Below the pieces are notes generated by a model. That model did no database searches. It saw only the letters and a program-made list of their open reading frames with translations, and had not been told where the DNA came from. Shown in pieces: positions 55,560 through 64,000 of a stretch of DNA of 64,000 nt; within the stretch, counting starts at the first letter, position 1; the number at the start of each line of letters is the position of its first letter. The stretch spans positions 8,937 to 72,936 of the forward strand of contig NZ_QEKQ01000009.1 of the NCBI RefSeq assembly GCF_003096655.1, written 5' to 3'. The position numbers and the translations under genes were made by a program. Source of the DNA: Tamilnaduibacter salinus (GTDB taxonomy: Bacteria > Pseudomonadota > Gammaproteobacteria > Pseudomonadales > Oleiphilaceae).

Positions 55560-57005
55560 CTACAACGACTGATCGCCCGCCACCGCCGGTTCCCCGTCGT
55601 CGTCCATGCCCAGCTCCTTGATCTTCCGGGTGAGCGTGTTGCGGCCCCAGCCGAGCAGGGTGGCGGCGTCGCGTCGGCGGCCGCCGGTGTGCTGCAGGGC
55701 GGTTTCGATCATGATGCGCTCGAACTCTGGCACGGCGGTGTTGAGAATCTCCCGGTGACCGCGTTTGAGCTCCTGGTCGGCCCAGGTACGCAGGCCTTCC
55801 TGCCAGGTCTGGCCGGTCGGTGGCGTGTCGGCCTGCTCCGTGAGTTCCGGTGGCAGGTCACTGATGTGCACCTCGCGCCCGCTGGCCATCACGGTCAGCC
55901 ACCGGCAGGTGTTCTCAAGCTGGCGGACGTTCCCGGGCCAGGGCAGAGTGGTGAGGTACTCCTCGGTCTCCGGCTTGAGAACCTTGGGGTCCACGGACAG
56001 CTCGCGAGCGGCCCGCTTTAGAAAATGGCGCATCAGCAGCGGAATGTCTTCCCGGCGTTCGGAAAGCGTTGGCAGGTGGACCCGGATAACGTTCAGGCGG
56101 TGGAACAGGTCCTCCCGGAAGGTGCCGGCCTGAACCAGCTTTTCGAGATTCTGGTGGGTGGCGGCGATGATGCGCACATCCACCCGCATCGGGGTCGTTC
56201 CGCCGACCCGGTAGAATTCCCCATCGGCCAGAACCCGCAGGAGTCGGGTCTGGGTGTCAGCGGGCATGTCCCCGATCTCATCCAGAAACAACGTTCCGCC
56301 GTTGGCCTGCTCGAAGCGCCCCTGGCGGGCGGCGGCGGCACCGGTGAAGGCGCCTTTCTCGTGGCCGAAGAGTTCCGACTCAATCAGGTCCTTTGGAATG
56401 GCCGCCATGTTCAGCGCGATGAACGGATGCCGTGCCCGGGGGCTGTGATTGTGGAGTGCCTGGGCGACCAGCTCTTTACCGGTCCCGCTTTCACCGTTGA
56501 TGAGCACCGTGATGTTTGAGTGTGCCAGCCGTCCGATGGCTCGAAAGACTTCCTGCATGGCCGGCGCTTCCCCGATGATCTCGGTGTTGGGAGAGGCTGG
56601 CACGCTGCGCTCGCTGGTGTTCGCGCGTTGTTCGCGGCTGTGATCCACCGCGCGACGGACAAGATCCAGGGCATCGTCCACATCGAACGGTTTGGGGAGG
56701 TATTCGAATGCCCCGGTCTGGTAGCTGGTGACCGCGCTTTCCAGGTCGGAGTGGGCCGTCATGATGATCACGGGCAGGTCCGGGTGATCCTGCACCACCT
56801 GCTGGAGCAACGCGATGCCGTCGATCCCGGGCATGCGGATGTCGCTGACGATGACGTCGGGGCGCTCCTGATCGAGACGGCGCATGATGTCGTCGCCGTT
56901 GTCAAACACTCGCGCCTCCATGCCCGCCTGCGTGAGCGCACGGTCCAGGACCCAGCGGATGCTGCGATCGTCATCGATGATCCAGACGGTGGGGGTCTCG
57001 CTCAT
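55560..57005 (-). CDS. ntrC: Nitrogen regulation response regulator NtrC
   Basis: NtrC (GlnG) is the sigma-54 activator of nitrogen-limitation genes. The 481-residue protein has a receiver domain (1-120, phospho-acceptor Asp55 in VSDIRMPG), an AAA+ domain (about 145-380) with GESGTGKE, the sigma-54 contact loop GAFTGA and Walker B GTLFLDEIGD, and a C-terminal Fis-type helix-turn-helix (about 440-475). It overlaps ntrB by 4 bp in ATGA. Binding sites for it occur upstream of ntrB and glnA in this window. Confidence 0.98.
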   Translation of the reverse strand: MSETPTVWIIDDDRSIRWVLDRALTQAGMEARVFDNGDDIMRRLDQERPDVIVSDIRMPGIDGIALLQQVVQDHPDLPVIIMTAHSDLESAVTSYQTGAFEYLPKPFDVDDALDLVRRAVDHSREQRANTSERSVPASPNTEIIGEAPAMQEVFRAIGRLAHSNITVLINGESGTGKELVAQALHNHSPRARHPFIALNMAAIPKDLIESELFGHEKGAFTGAAAARQGRFEQANGGTLFLDEIGDMPADTQTRLLRVLADGEFYRVGGTTPMRVDVRIIAATHQNLEKLVQAGTFREDLFHRLNVIRVHLPTLSERREDIPLLMRHFLKRAARELSVDPKVLKPETEEYLTTLPWPGNVRQLENTCRWLTVMASGREVHISDLPPELTEQADTPPTGQTWQEGLRTWADQELKRGHREILNTAVPEFERIMIETALQHTGGRRRDAATLLGWGRNTLTRKIKELGMDDDGEPAVAGDQSL

Positions 57006-58072
57006 GATTGTGGCTCCAGGGGTAGAAAGACAATGAAGTCGGTCCGGCCGGGCTCACTCTTGCACTCGACCAGTCCGTGGTGTTGCCCGATGATGCTTTG
57101 CGTGATGGACAGACCCAGGCCGGTGCCATTGGCCCGACCGCTGATCATCGGGTAAAAAATGTTTTGAACCAGTTCCTCCGGAATGCCAGGGCCGTTGTCA
57201 ATGATGTCGATCCGGCAGGCTAGGCGATAGCGATGGTGGCCGATGGTGAATTGCCGCAGTGCCCGGGTGCGGAACGTGAGCATCGGGCGCTCATCGGAAG
57301 GGTTCTCGGCGGCGGCTTCCATGGCATTGCGGGCAATGTTGAGGAAGGCCTGGATCAGCTGTTCCCGGTCGCCATTGAATTCGGGCAGGCTCGGGTCGTA
57401 GTCCCGGATCAGCTCAATGCGCCCCTTGCTCTCGGCGTCGATCAGTGTGCGAACCCGTTCGAGCACCTCGTGGACGTTGGTGGGCTGGAGCTCGGGCGCT
57501 TTGCGTGGCCCCAGCATCCGGTCGACCAGGCTCCGCAGCCGATCGGCCTCATCAATGATCACTCGTGTGTACTCTTTCTGGCCGTCGTCGGTCAGTTCCC
57601 GGTCCAGCAGTTGGGCGGCACCACGAATGCCGCCCAGTGGATTCTTGATCTCGTGAGCCATGCCACGAACCAGCACGCGGGTGGTTTCCTGCTGGGTGAG
57701 AATTTCCTCTTCGCGGGAAATGCGCAGCAGACGGTCGCGCGGCTGGATTTCCATGAGTAGGGCATCCGGCTCGCCGGACAGAGGGGAAACGGAGTAGTCG
57801 ACGATGCAGCGGGAGCCGGAAAGGAGTACCAACTCCGCTTCCCGGCGGGTAAAAGGCTGGCCGGTCTCGGCCGCTTCCCGGAGCGTTTCCAGGCCGTCGT
57901 CCGGCGTCATGATGAGGTTTGTGATGGGCGTATCGATGACTCGTGAGCCGCTGGCTTCCAGCAGGTACTCGGCGGCTGCGTTGATGTCGTGAACGCGCAG
58001 GTCCCGGCTCAGCACCACCGTGGCCGTGGTCAAGTGATCCAGTATCTGCTTGTAGGCGATCGTCATTGGCAT
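57002..58072 (-). CDS. ntrB: Nitrogen regulation sensor kinase NtrB
   Basis: NtrB (GlnL) is the PII-controlled histidine kinase that phosphorylates NtrC. The 356-residue cytosolic protein has an N-terminal PAS domain (about 1-115), the H box MAHEIKNPLGGIR with His140, and the kinase domain with N box (FLNIARNAMEAA), G1 (DNGPGIP) and G2 (GTGLGLSI) motifs. GAGGG lies 6 bp before ATG 58072. No TM segment is visible. The upstream spacer holds a sigma-54-like element and one NtrC site. Confidence 0.97.
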   Translation of the reverse strand: MPMTIAYKQILDHLTTATVVLSRDLRVHDINAAAEYLLEASGSRVIDTPITNLIMTPDDGLETLREAAETGQPFTRREAELVLLSGSRCIVDYSVSPLSGEPDALLMEIQPRDRLLRISREEEILTQQETTRVLVRGMAHEIKNPLGGIRGAAQLLDRELTDDGQKEYTRVIIDEADRLRSLVDRMLGPRKAPELQPTNVHEVLERVRTLIDAESKGRIELIRDYDPSLPEFNGDREQLIQAFLNIARNAMEAAAENPSDERPMLTFRTRALRQFTIGHHRYRLACRIDIIDNGPGIPEELVQNIFYPMISGRANGTGLGLSITQSIIGQHHGLVECKSEPGRTDFIVFLPLEPQS

Positions 58073-58097
58073 AGTGTCCCTCTCTGGTGTCTATGGC

Positions 58098-58113
58098 AGC
58101 AAAAAGCGAACCA
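58098..58113 (-). promoter_or_regulatory. Putative sigma-54 promoter of ntrBC
   Basis: On the minus strand TGG-TTCG-CTTT-TTGC-T has the invariant GG and GC separated by 10 bp and matches most of the sigma-54 consensus. Initiation about 12 bp downstream would give a leader of about 15 nt before ntrB. The NtrC site at 58265 supports nitrogen-controlled use. Confidence 0.55.
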
Positions 58114-58264
58114 GTTTTGTGCCAGGGCGATGCCAGCCAGACGCGACTGCCCGTTTTCGGTGAATCCTGCTGCAAACGCTGCCTGTCAGCGCATCACGGA
58201 GGGAGGGCATTGCAGGTCAACTGGGCGATTGTGGTTCGACGCCTGGCCCTGTCGGGGTGCGATC

Positions 58265-58279
58265 GCACCAAAATAGTGC
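58265..58279 (-). promoter_or_regulatory. NtrC binding site upstream of ntrB
   Basis: The minus-strand sequence GCACTATTTTGGTGC differs by one base from the E. coli glnA site GCACTATATTGGTGC. It lies about 175 bp upstream of the putative sigma-54 promoter, in the gap between the DUF4124 gene and ntrB, an enhancer-like arrangement for autogenous control of ntrBC. Confidence 0.7.
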
Positions 58280-58338
58280 ATTAGGGGTGTGAAGGAAAGT
58301 CTGAGAGGGGAGGGTGAGGTCAATGATGACCCCGCCTG

Positions 58339-58872
58339 TCAGTTGAGCACGGAAGGGCGGTGGATTGTGAAGGAAATGTTCTCGCCGGTGTGGATGATCT
58401 CGCCGTTCGGGCCGATGATGTTCACGCTGGCGTTGTGGGTTCCGCGGTTCACATTCGTCACACTGAACTGCCCGGCACGGTTCTGGCCGATGGGCTGGCC
58501 GTCCAGGGCGACCTCGAATCGATGGCCCGGCTGCAGACCCGGAGTGCTGGTCACCGAGAACACCACATCACCGCTGCCGCTGTGAAAAGCGCTTTCGTTC
58601 TCGGGGGCCGTGAACCGGGCGCTGTCGTAGGTGGCCTGAGGCTCAGGTTGGCTGCCACGCTGGCTGTCGGAGGTGGCCTGCTCCACCTGCTCCATTTTGG
58701 GGAGTGTCACGGTGGTGACCGGCTTCACATCAACCGTTTCGGCACCGTCGATGGACTCGTCACTGTAGGTCACATTGCCCTGTTCGTCCGTATGCTTGTA
58801 CACCTCGGCGTCGAGAGAGCTGCTGAATCCGGCCAGCAGGGCGGTCGTGATCAGTAATGAGCGTGGTGTCAC
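58339..58872 (-). CDS. Secreted DUF4124-domain protein
   Basis: A 177-residue protein from GTG 58872 (GGAGG 6 bp upstream) with an N-terminal signal peptide (about 1-22, ending SSSLDA) and a DUF4124 module (EVYKHTDEQGNVTYSDES) at the mature start. The C-terminal half has a beta-rich look (VFSVTSTPGLQPGHRFEVALDGQPIG). Function is unknown. A gene of this family between glnA and ntrB is common in gammaproteobacteria. The longer reading from 59010 gives an unlikely 46-residue extension. Confidence 0.75.
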   Translation of the reverse strand: MTPRSLLITTALLAGFSSSLDAEVYKHTDEQGNVTYSDESIDGAETVDVKPVTTVTLPKMEQVEQATSDSQRGSQPEPQATYDSARFTAPENESAFHSGSGDVVFSVTSTPGLQPGHRFEVALDGQPIGQNRAGQFSVTNVNRGTHNASVNIIGPNGEIIHTGENISFTIHRPSVLN

Positions 58873-59024
58873 AAGGAACCTCCGGTCAGACGACAGGAAT
58901 CGGGCGCTTTGGGAAGGCGCATTTCCTTCCCGATTATTGGGCGGATACCGCCGGGATTGCAAGAGGTTGCGCGTGACAGGGTGGTCAGCCTGGTGGCAGG
59001 GCGGGGACATGGCGTTGCCTCAGT

Positions 59025-59052
59025 CAAAAAAGCCCCGCACGGGGCGGGGCTT
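59025..59052 (-). terminator. Intrinsic terminator of glnA
   Basis: Read on the minus strand, AAGCCCCGC and GCGGGGCTT pair around a 5-nt loop, followed by TTTTTT-like sequence ending TTTTTTG. It lies about 24 bp after the glnA stop and should limit read-through into the DUF4124 and ntrBC genes. Confidence 0.85.
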
Positions 59053-59075
59053 CTGAACCGCTCGGGTGAGGCGGT

Positions 59076-60482
59076 TTATACGGAGTAGTAGAGGTCGAAC
59101 TCCACCGGGTGGGTGGTCATGTTCAGACGCTCGACTTCTTCGCGCTTCAGTTCGAGGTAACCCTCGATCATGTCTTCGGTGAAAACGCCGCCGCGGGTCA
59201 GGAACTCGTGGTCGGCTTCCAGCGAATCCAGCGCTTCCTGGAAGGTTTCGGCAACGGTCGGAATGTTCAGCGCCTCTTCCTTCGGCAGATCGTACAGGTC
59301 CTTGTCCATGGCGTCGCCCGGATGGATCTTGTTCTGGATGCCGTCGAGACCCGCCATGACCAGTGCCGCGAATGCCAGGTACGGGTTGGCCGAGGCGTCC
59401 GGGAAGCGGACTTCGATCCGGCGTGCCTTCGGGCTGTTCACGTACGGAATCCGGATGGACGCGGAGCGGTTACGGGCGGAGTACGCCAGCATGACCGGCG
59501 CCTCAAAACCCGGCACCAGACGCTTGTAGGAGTTGGTAGACGAGTTGGTGAAGGCGTTGATGGTCTTGGCGTGCTTGATAATGCCGCCGATGTAGTACAG
59601 CGCCGTCTCACTCAGGCCGGCATAGCCGTCACCGGCGAACAGGTTCTTGCCATCCTTGTTCAGGGACATGTGGACGTGCATACCGGAACCGTTGTCACCA
59701 ACCACCGGCTTGGGCATGAAGGTGGCGGTCTTGCCGAAGGCGTGCGCGACGTTGTGAACGCAGTATTTGAGGATCTGGACCTCGTCCGCCTTCTTCTTCA
59801 GTGTGTTGGCGCCAACGCCGATTTCGCACTGACCGGCTGTGCCGACTTCGTGGTGATGCACTTCCAGATCCAGGCCCATCGCTTCCATGGCGGAGCACAT
59901 GGCGCCACGCAGGTCGTGCAGGCTGTCGACCGGCGGAACCGGGAAGTAGCCGCCCTTGACGCCCGGACGGTGACCGATGTTGTTGCGGTCAAAGTCCTCG
60001 CCGGAAACCCAGGCGGCTTCCTCAGAGTAGACTTCGTACATTGCGCCGTTCATGTCCGTCTTCCACTTCACGGAGTCGAACACGAAGAATTCCGGCTCCG
60101 GACCGAACAGGGCGCCGTCCGCGACACCAGACGACTTCAGGTACTCTTCCGCGCGCTCGGCAACCGACCGCGGATCGCGCTCATAACCCTGCATGGTCGC
60201 CGGCTCGACGATGTTACACGTCAGGTTGACGGTCGGCTCCTCGGTGAACGGGTCGAGCACAACGGCGTCATCATCCGGCATCAGGATCATGTCGGATTCG
60301 TTGATGCCTTTCCAGCCGTCGATGGAAGAGCCGTCGAACATCTTGCCTTCACTGAAGAAATCCTCGTCGATTTCCTTTGCCGGCAGTGTGACGTGCTGTT
60401 CCTTGCCACGGCTGTCGGTGAATCGCAGGTCGACCCACTTGATGTCGTGCTCTTTGATCAGGTTCAGCGTGTTATTGGACAT
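59076..60482 (-). CDS. glnA: Glutamine synthetase, type I
   Basis: GlnA condenses ammonia and glutamate to glutamine with ATP. The 468-residue protein has the length of adenylylated GS-I-beta enzymes. It has [11 protein letters not shown] near residue 51 and PEPEFFVFD near residue 128. [14 protein letters not shown] lies around 259-272. Tyr397 in LYDLPKEE is exactly the adenylylation Tyr of E. coli. Expression is probably from the sigma-54 promoter and two NtrC sites upstream, with ntrBC downstream on the same strand. Confidence 0.98.
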   Translation of the reverse strand: MSNNTLNLIKEHDIKWVDLRFTDSRGKEQHVTLPAKEIDEDFFSEGKMFDGSSIDGWKGINESDMILMPDDDAVVLDPFTEEPTVNLTCNIVEPATMQGYERDPRSVAERAEEYLKSSGVADGALFGPEPEFFVFDSVKWKTDMNGAMYEVYSEEAAWVSGEDFDRNNIGHRPGVKGGYFPVPPVDSLHDLRGAMCSAMEAMGLDLEVHHHEVGTAGQCEIGVGANTLKKKADEVQILKYCVHNVAHAFGKTATFMPKPVVGDNGSGMHVHMSLNKDGKNLFAGDGYAGLSETALYYIGGIIKHAKTINAFTNSSTNSYKRLVPGFEAPVMLAYSARNRSASIRIPYVNSPKARRIEVRFPDASANPYLAFAALVMAGLDGIQNKIHPGDAMDKDLYDLPKEEALNIPTVAETFQEALDSLEADHEFLTRGGVFTEDMIEGYLELKREEVERLNMTTHPVEFDLYYSV

Positions 60483-60654
60483 TACGGATGCTCCGTCGGT
60501 TTCTGTCTGTCATTGGCGGGCGGCGCGGACAGGCGACCGGACGCCCTGAAGAGCCTTTCCGGTTCCGGCCAGATTGGCGTTACCGGAGATCAGGTGCGGG
60601 CAGCTTACCAGACTGGTGGGTGCCCTGCCTGTTGAAATGGCTGTTTCCGGTCAA

Positions 60655-60669
60655 GCAAATCCTTTGCCA
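60655..60669 (-). promoter_or_regulatory. Sigma-54 promoter of glnA
   Basis: The minus-strand sequence TGGCAAAGGATTTGC has GG and GC separated by exactly 10 bp with TGGCA and TTGC of the sigma-54 consensus. The start would be near 60643, about 160 bp before the glnA ATG. Its position relative to the two NtrC sites is as expected. Confidence 0.8.
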
Positions 60670-60755
60670 GATTTGTGCAGCTGCTGAAAGGCGGTGCATG
60701 GCAGTGAGTTATCAGCAACAAGGTGCGAGGAAAGGGTGCGTCAAACAAACCTTCA

Positions 60756-60770
60756 GCACCACAAAAGTGC
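60756..60770 (-). promoter_or_regulatory. NtrC enhancer site, promoter-proximal
   Basis: GCACTTTTGTGGTGC on the minus strand is an imperfect dyad matching the NtrC consensus GCAC-N7-GTGC. The centre is roughly 120 bp upstream of the predicted glnA start and 31 bp from the second site. Confidence 0.75.
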
Positions 60771-60786
60771 ACGACTTTCGGGTTGC

Positions 60787-60801
60787 GCACCACTTTGGTG
60801 C
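60787..60801 (-). promoter_or_regulatory. NtrC enhancer site, promoter-distal
   Basis: GCACCAAAGTGGTGC (minus strand) is a nearly perfect NtrC dyad of the form GCACCA-N3-TGGTGC. Centred about 150 bp upstream of the predicted start and three helical turns from the other site, it recreates the paired enhancer of enteric glnA. Confidence 0.8.
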
Positions 60802-60963
60802 TTTTCTTGGCTGTAGTTCAGTGTTTGATCTTCGGGTATACTTCCGCCCACTTTCTGCGGCATTCCCTCTGGAAGCCACACCCAACACTTCTCAAAACCG
60901 TCTGCAGGCCACACGACCCGTCGGGGTCGGTATGGTGGCAGCGGATGGGCTCAGGATAGTCTT

Positions 60964-62775
60964 GTGATCGAAAAACGTCGAAATATCGCCATCATTGCCC
61001 ACGTTGACCATGGTAAAACCACGCTGGTCGACAAACTCCTGGAACAGTCCGGCACGCTGGACCGCAAGAATTCCGGTACCGATCGGATCATGGACACGGA
61101 CGACCAGGAGAAAGAACGCGGCATCACCATTCTGTCCAAGAACACGGCGATTCGCTGGCAGGATTATCAGATCAACATCGTCGACACGCCCGGGCACGCG
61201 GATTTCGGGGGCGAAGTCGAGCGGGTCATGTCCATGGTGGATTCCGTCCTGTTGCTCGTGGACGCCGTTGATGGCCCCATGCCGCAGACCCGGTTTGTGA
61301 CTCAGAAGGCCTTTGCCCAGGGGCTGAAGCCCATCGTCGTGGTCAACAAGGTGGATCGTCCCGGCGCGCGCCCGGATTGGGTCCTGAACGAAGTGTTTGA
61401 CCTGTTTGATCAGCTTGGCGCGACCGAGGAACAGCTCGACTTCCCGGTGGTCTACGCATCGGCTCTGAACGGTGTGGCCGGTCCGGAAGCGGACGAGCTG
61501 GCAGAAGACATGATGCCGTTGTTCGAGATGATTGCCGAGCGCGTGCCGGCACCGAAAGTGGACCCGGAAGCGCCGCTGCAGATGCAGATCACCTCGCTGG
61601 ACTACGACAGCTATGTGGGCGTTCTCGGCATTGGCCGGATCACCCGGGGCACGCTTTACCCGGGGCGTCCTGTTACGATCATTGACCGTGAGGGCAAACA
61701 GCGTAACGGTCGTGTTCAGGAAGTGCGTGGCTTCCACGGCCTTGAGCGCGTTCTGGTTGACGAAGCCGTTGCCGGGGACATCGTCTGCATCAGTGGCATC
61801 AGCGAACTGTTCATCTCCGACACGCTCTGTGAGCCATCCGACGCCGAAGCACTGCCGGCGCTGACGGTGGATGAGCCGACCGTCAGCATGACCTTCCAGG
61901 TGAACGATTCGCCGTTCGCCGGCAAGGATGGCAAGTACATCACCAGTCGCAACCTGAAAGAGCGTCTCGACAAGGAGTTGCTGCACAACGTGGCGCTGCG
62001 CGTCGAGCAGGGCGACGAGGCGGAAAAGTTCCATGTGTCCGGCCGGGGTGAGCTGCACCTGTCCGTGCTTCTCGAGAACATGCGTCGAGAAGGCTACGAG
62101 ATCGCCGTGTCGCGGGCTCAGGTGGTCCAGCGCGAAGTCGATGGCGAAATCCACGAGCCGTTCGAATACGTTGTGGCCGACGTGGAAGACGAACATCAGG
62201 GCTCGGTCATGGAGAAAATGGGCGAGCGGCGCGCCGAGCTCAAGAACATGGTGCCGGATGGTCGTGGCCGGACGCGGATGGACTTCATCATGCCGGCGCG
62301 GGGGCTGATCGGCTTCCGCAACCAGTTCCTGACGATGACTTCCGGCACCGGCATCCTGACCAACGTGTTCGATCACTTCGGCCCGGCGAAGGGCGGTGAT
62401 GTGGAGCACCGGAACAACGGTGTGCTCGTTTCCATGATCGACGGTAAGGCGCTCGGTTACGCGCTGTTTACGCTGCAGGAACGGGGGCGTCTGTTCATCG
62501 GCCCCGGGACCGAGGTTTATGAAGGCATGGTGATCGGGATTCACAATCGGGACAACGACCTGGTTGTGAACCCCACCAAGGGCAAGCAGTTGACCAACGT
62601 CCGGGCCTCCGGCACTGACGAGAACATCGTCCTGACGCCACCCATCGAGATGACACTGGAACAGGCGCTGGAGTTCATCGATGATGATGAGCTGGTGGAG
62701 GTCACACCCCACTACCTGCGTGTCCGCAAGAAGCATCTCAAGGAAAACGAGCGTAAACGCGCCAAGAAGAAATAA
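60964..62775 (+). CDS. typA: Ribosome-associated GTPase TypA/BipA
   Basis: TypA/BipA is a translational GTPase involved in stress and low-temperature 50S assembly. The 603-residue protein starts at GTG 60964 and has G1 [15 protein letters not shown]2 [15 protein letters not shown]3 [14 protein letters not shown] and G4 NKVDRPGA. Domains II (about 205-290), III and V-like follow, then the C-terminal domain with a basic tail ([16 protein letters not shown]). Divergent from glnA as in many gammaproteobacteria. An intrinsic hairpin follows its stop. Confidence 0.97.
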   Translation: MIEKRRNIAIIAHVDHGKTTLVDKLLEQSGTLDRKNSGTDRIMDTDDQEKERGITILSKNTAIRWQDYQINIVDTPGHADFGGEVERVMSMVDSVLLLVDAVDGPMPQTRFVTQKAFAQGLKPIVVVNKVDRPGARPDWVLNEVFDLFDQLGATEEQLDFPVVYASALNGVAGPEADELAEDMMPLFEMIAERVPAPKVDPEAPLQMQITSLDYDSYVGVLGIGRITRGTLYPGRPVTIIDREGKQRNGRVQEVRGFHGLERVLVDEAVAGDIVCISGISELFISDTLCEPSDAEALPALTVDEPTVSMTFQVNDSPFAGKDGKYITSRNLKERLDKELLHNVALRVEQGDEAEKFHVSGRGELHLSVLLENMRREGYEIAVSRAQVVQREVDGEIHEPFEYVVADVEDEHQGSVMEKMGERRAELKNMVPDGRGRTRMDFIMPARGLIGFRNQFLTMTSGTGILTNVFDHFGPAKGGDVEHRNNGVLVSMIDGKALGYALFTLQERGRLFIGPGTEVYEGMVIGIHNRDNDLVVNPTKGKQLTNVRASGTDENIVLTPPIEMTLEQALEFIDDDELVEVTPHYLRVRKKHLKENERKRAKKK

Positions 62776-62789
62776 GCGGCGTGCCTTCT

Positions 62790-62823
62790 GGGGCGGCTCC
62801 GGTCTGGTGCCGCCCCGGTCTTT
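62790..62823 (+). terminator. Probable terminator of typA
   Basis: GGGGCGGC (62790-62797) pairs perfectly with GCCGCCCC (62809-62816) around an 11-nt loop, followed by the short T-rich tail GGTCTTTCC. The stem is strong but the tail is not a clean T-run, so efficiency is uncertain. Confidence 0.55.
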
Positions 62824-62907
62824 CCTTCCCGGTCTGTGACTCGAACAGGCACTGACCTTTGCCTCGCTCTCGTCTAGACTTTCAATGTTGATAGGACGGA
62901 GCCCGGC

Positions 62908-63873
62908 ATGCTGACGCTCTACCCCGAATTACGCCCCAACGTCGAACACCGCCTCGAAGTGGAGGAGCCCCACGAGCTCTGGATTGAGGAATCGGGCAAT
63001 CCCGAGGGTATCCCCGTGGTCGTTGTTCACGGCGGTCCCGGTGGCGGTTGTGAGGAGTGGCTGCGCCAGTTTTTCGACCCGGAGCGCTACCGGATCATTC
63101 TGTTTGATCAGCGCGGCGCCGGTCGCTCGCGACCACTGGCCGAATTGTCCGGCAACCATACTCAGGCCCTGGTCGATGATATGGAGCAGATCCGGGCGTT
63201 TCTGGGGATCGAGCAATGGGTGCTGTTCGGCGGCAGTTGGGGGTCCACGCTGAGCCTTGTCTATGCCGAAACCCACCCTGAACGGGTACTGGGACTGATC
63301 CTGCGTGGTATTTTCCTGTGTCGCCCCGAAGACATTTTCTGGTTCTATCAGCGGGGGGCAAGCCGTATCTTTCCCGATCACTGGGAGGACTACGCGGGCC
63401 GGATTCCCGACAGCGAACAGGACGATCTTGTGGCGGCGTATTACCGGCGTCTTACAAGTCGTAACGAACTGGAACAGATTCAGGCCGCCAAGGCCTGGTC
63501 GCTGTGGGAGGGGCGCTGCGCAACACTGCACCCAAACCCGCGTGTGGTCGAACATTTCGGCCATCCTCACGTGGCCATTGCCCTGGCACGCATCGAGTGC
63601 CACTACTTCTCCAACCGGTCATTCCTGGAGCCGGACCAGATTCTGCGTGATGCAGGGCGTTTGGCCGACATACCGGGTCATATCATTCACGGCCGCTACG
63701 ACATGGTCTGCCCCCTCGATAACGCACAGGCCCTGAGCCAGGCCTGGCCCGAAGCGGAGTACACCATTCTCCGGGATGCCGGTCACTCCGCCAGTGAACC
63801 GCCGATCATCGACGCACTGGTCCGGGCAACGGATGCGATGGCGGAACGCTACGCTGAGCCGTTCGGCGTTTGA
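62908..63873 (+). CDS. pip: Prolyl aminopeptidase (proline iminopeptidase)
   Basis: A cytosolic S33-family alpha/beta hydrolase that cleaves N-terminal proline from peptides. The 321-residue protein begins MLTLYPELRPNVEHRLEV. It has the oxyanion HGGPGGG segment, the nucleophile elbow GGSWGS with Ser110, and Asp265 (RYDMVCPL) and His293 (DAGHSASEP) completing the triad. The family length (about 320) and domain order are normal. It is 83 bp upstream of dtd, a neighbour pair seen in pseudomonads. Confidence 0.94.
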   Translation: MLTLYPELRPNVEHRLEVEEPHELWIEESGNPEGIPVVVVHGGPGGGCEEWLRQFFDPERYRIILFDQRGAGRSRPLAELSGNHTQALVDDMEQIRAFLGIEQWVLFGGSWGSTLSLVYAETHPERVLGLILRGIFLCRPEDIFWFYQRGASRIFPDHWEDYAGRIPDSEQDDLVAAYYRRLTSRNELEQIQAAKAWSLWEGRCATLHPNPRVVEHFGHPHVAIALARIECHYFSNRSFLEPDQILRDAGRLADIPGHIIHGRYDMVCPLDNAQALSQAWPEAEYTILRDAGHSASEPPIIDALVRATDAMAERYAEPFGV

Positions 63874-63884
63874 CGGTTTTCGAG

Positions 63885-63913
63885 GCCGCGCCTTGTGGAG
63901 ACGCGGCGCCTTT
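63885..63913 (+). terminator. Weak hairpin between pip and dtd
   Basis: GCCGCG (63885-63890) can pair with CGCGGC (63902-63907) around an 11-nt loop and is followed by GCCTTTCTG. The T-tract is short, so it may be only partial termination or a chance structure. Confidence 0.3.
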
Positions 63914-63956
63914 CTGATACCCTCCCATGCTTCTATCGGTTGAGAGGACTCCGTTT

Positions 63957-64000
63957 GTGAAGGGATTGATCCAACGGGTCACCCGTGCCTGCGTTCAGGT
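63957..64000 (+). CDS. dtd: D-aminoacyl-tRNA deacylase (3'-truncated by window end)
   Basis: The last 44 bases encode MKGLIQRVTRACVQ (14 complete codons plus two bases of a Val codon) from a GTG start. They match the DTD N terminus (E. coli MIALIQRVTRASVTV). GAGAGGA lies about 10 bp upstream. DTD removes D-amino acids from mischarged tRNAs. The rest of the gene is outside the window. Confidence 0.88.
   Translation, partial: MKGLIQRVTRACVQ

Larger units (their letters stand above)
60483..60963. other. glnA-typA divergent intergenic region (481 bp)
   Basis: No gene is seen. The half nearest glnA holds the sigma-54 promoter (60655-60669) and the NtrC sites (60756-60801). Toward typA there is a TATACT hexamer at 60837-60842 that could be a -10, but no matching -35 was found. 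Everything else appears to be unassigned spacer. Confidence 0.6.

Noticed and set aside
60837-60842. TATACT as the typA promoter -10
   Set aside because: No -35 hexamer of reasonable quality is found 16-18 bp upstream, so it is mentioned but not listed as a promoter.

Overview
The window is a 64 kb chromosomal segment of a flagellate, piliated gammaproteobacterium with moderately high GC. The lineage call rests on gene order (tuf - tRNA-Trp - secE - nusG - rplKAJL - rpoBC - rpsLG - fusA - tuf - S10/spc/alpha operons), proteins that align almost residue for residue with Escherichia coli counterparts, and an ntrBC-glnA-typA and pip-dtd neighbourhood like that of pseudomonads and Marinobacter-type bacteria. 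A Na+-type (PomAB-like) flagellar stator and a complete MSHA pilus locus point to a marine or saline-habitat bacterium; the exact genus is not determinable by eye.

Region 1 (1-31,500, all +): the transcription/translation superblock. It opens inside a first tuf gene, followed by tRNA-Trp, secE, nusG, the L11-L1-L10-L12 genes, rpoB, rpoC, the str operon (rpsL, rpsG, fusA, second tuf), and the S10, spc and alpha operons through rplQ. rpmJ is present as a 37-codon gene. Regulatory sequence is clear: an L10 leader, a probable L1 operator, an rplL-rpoB attenuator, near-consensus sigma-70 promoters before rpsL, rpsJ and rpsM, and strong terminators after the second tuf and after rplQ.

Region 2 (31,500-38,340): uvrA (-) lies 17 bp downstream of pomB and pomA, so the excision-repair gene probably shares a transcript with the flagellar stator genes. 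Divergently transcribed are a YajR-type MFS transporter and ssb.

Region 3 (38,350-55,316, +): one long MSHA type IV pilus operon, mshI-(pilN-like)-mshJ-K-L-M-N-E-G-F followed by the pilins mshB, two tandem mshA-like genes, mshC, D, O, P and the large adhesin-like mshQ. Most genes overlap or nearly touch. MshE carries the c-di-GMP-binding N-terminal motif, and MshQ has a lectin-like domain. An intergenic spacer (55,317-55,559) with a 30-bp near-perfect inverted repeat and a degenerate 41-bp tandem copy separates it from the convergent ntr genes.

Region 4 (55,560-60,963): ntrC, ntrB, a secreted DUF4124 protein and glnA, all on the - strand. The glnA upstream region holds a canonical sigma-54 promoter and two NtrC enhancer sites 31 bp apart; ntrB has its own sigma-54-like element and one NtrC site. 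Together they form a self-regulating nitrogen module.

Region 5 (60,964-64,000, +): typA/bipA, a proline iminopeptidase, and the first 14 codons of dtd, cut by the window end. I see no CRISPR array, insertion sequence, prophage or toxin-antitoxin system, and no strong case for a wholly new system. The best leads are the regulatory architecture, the stator-uvrA linkage, the pilin duplication and the repeat in the mshQ/ntrC spacer.
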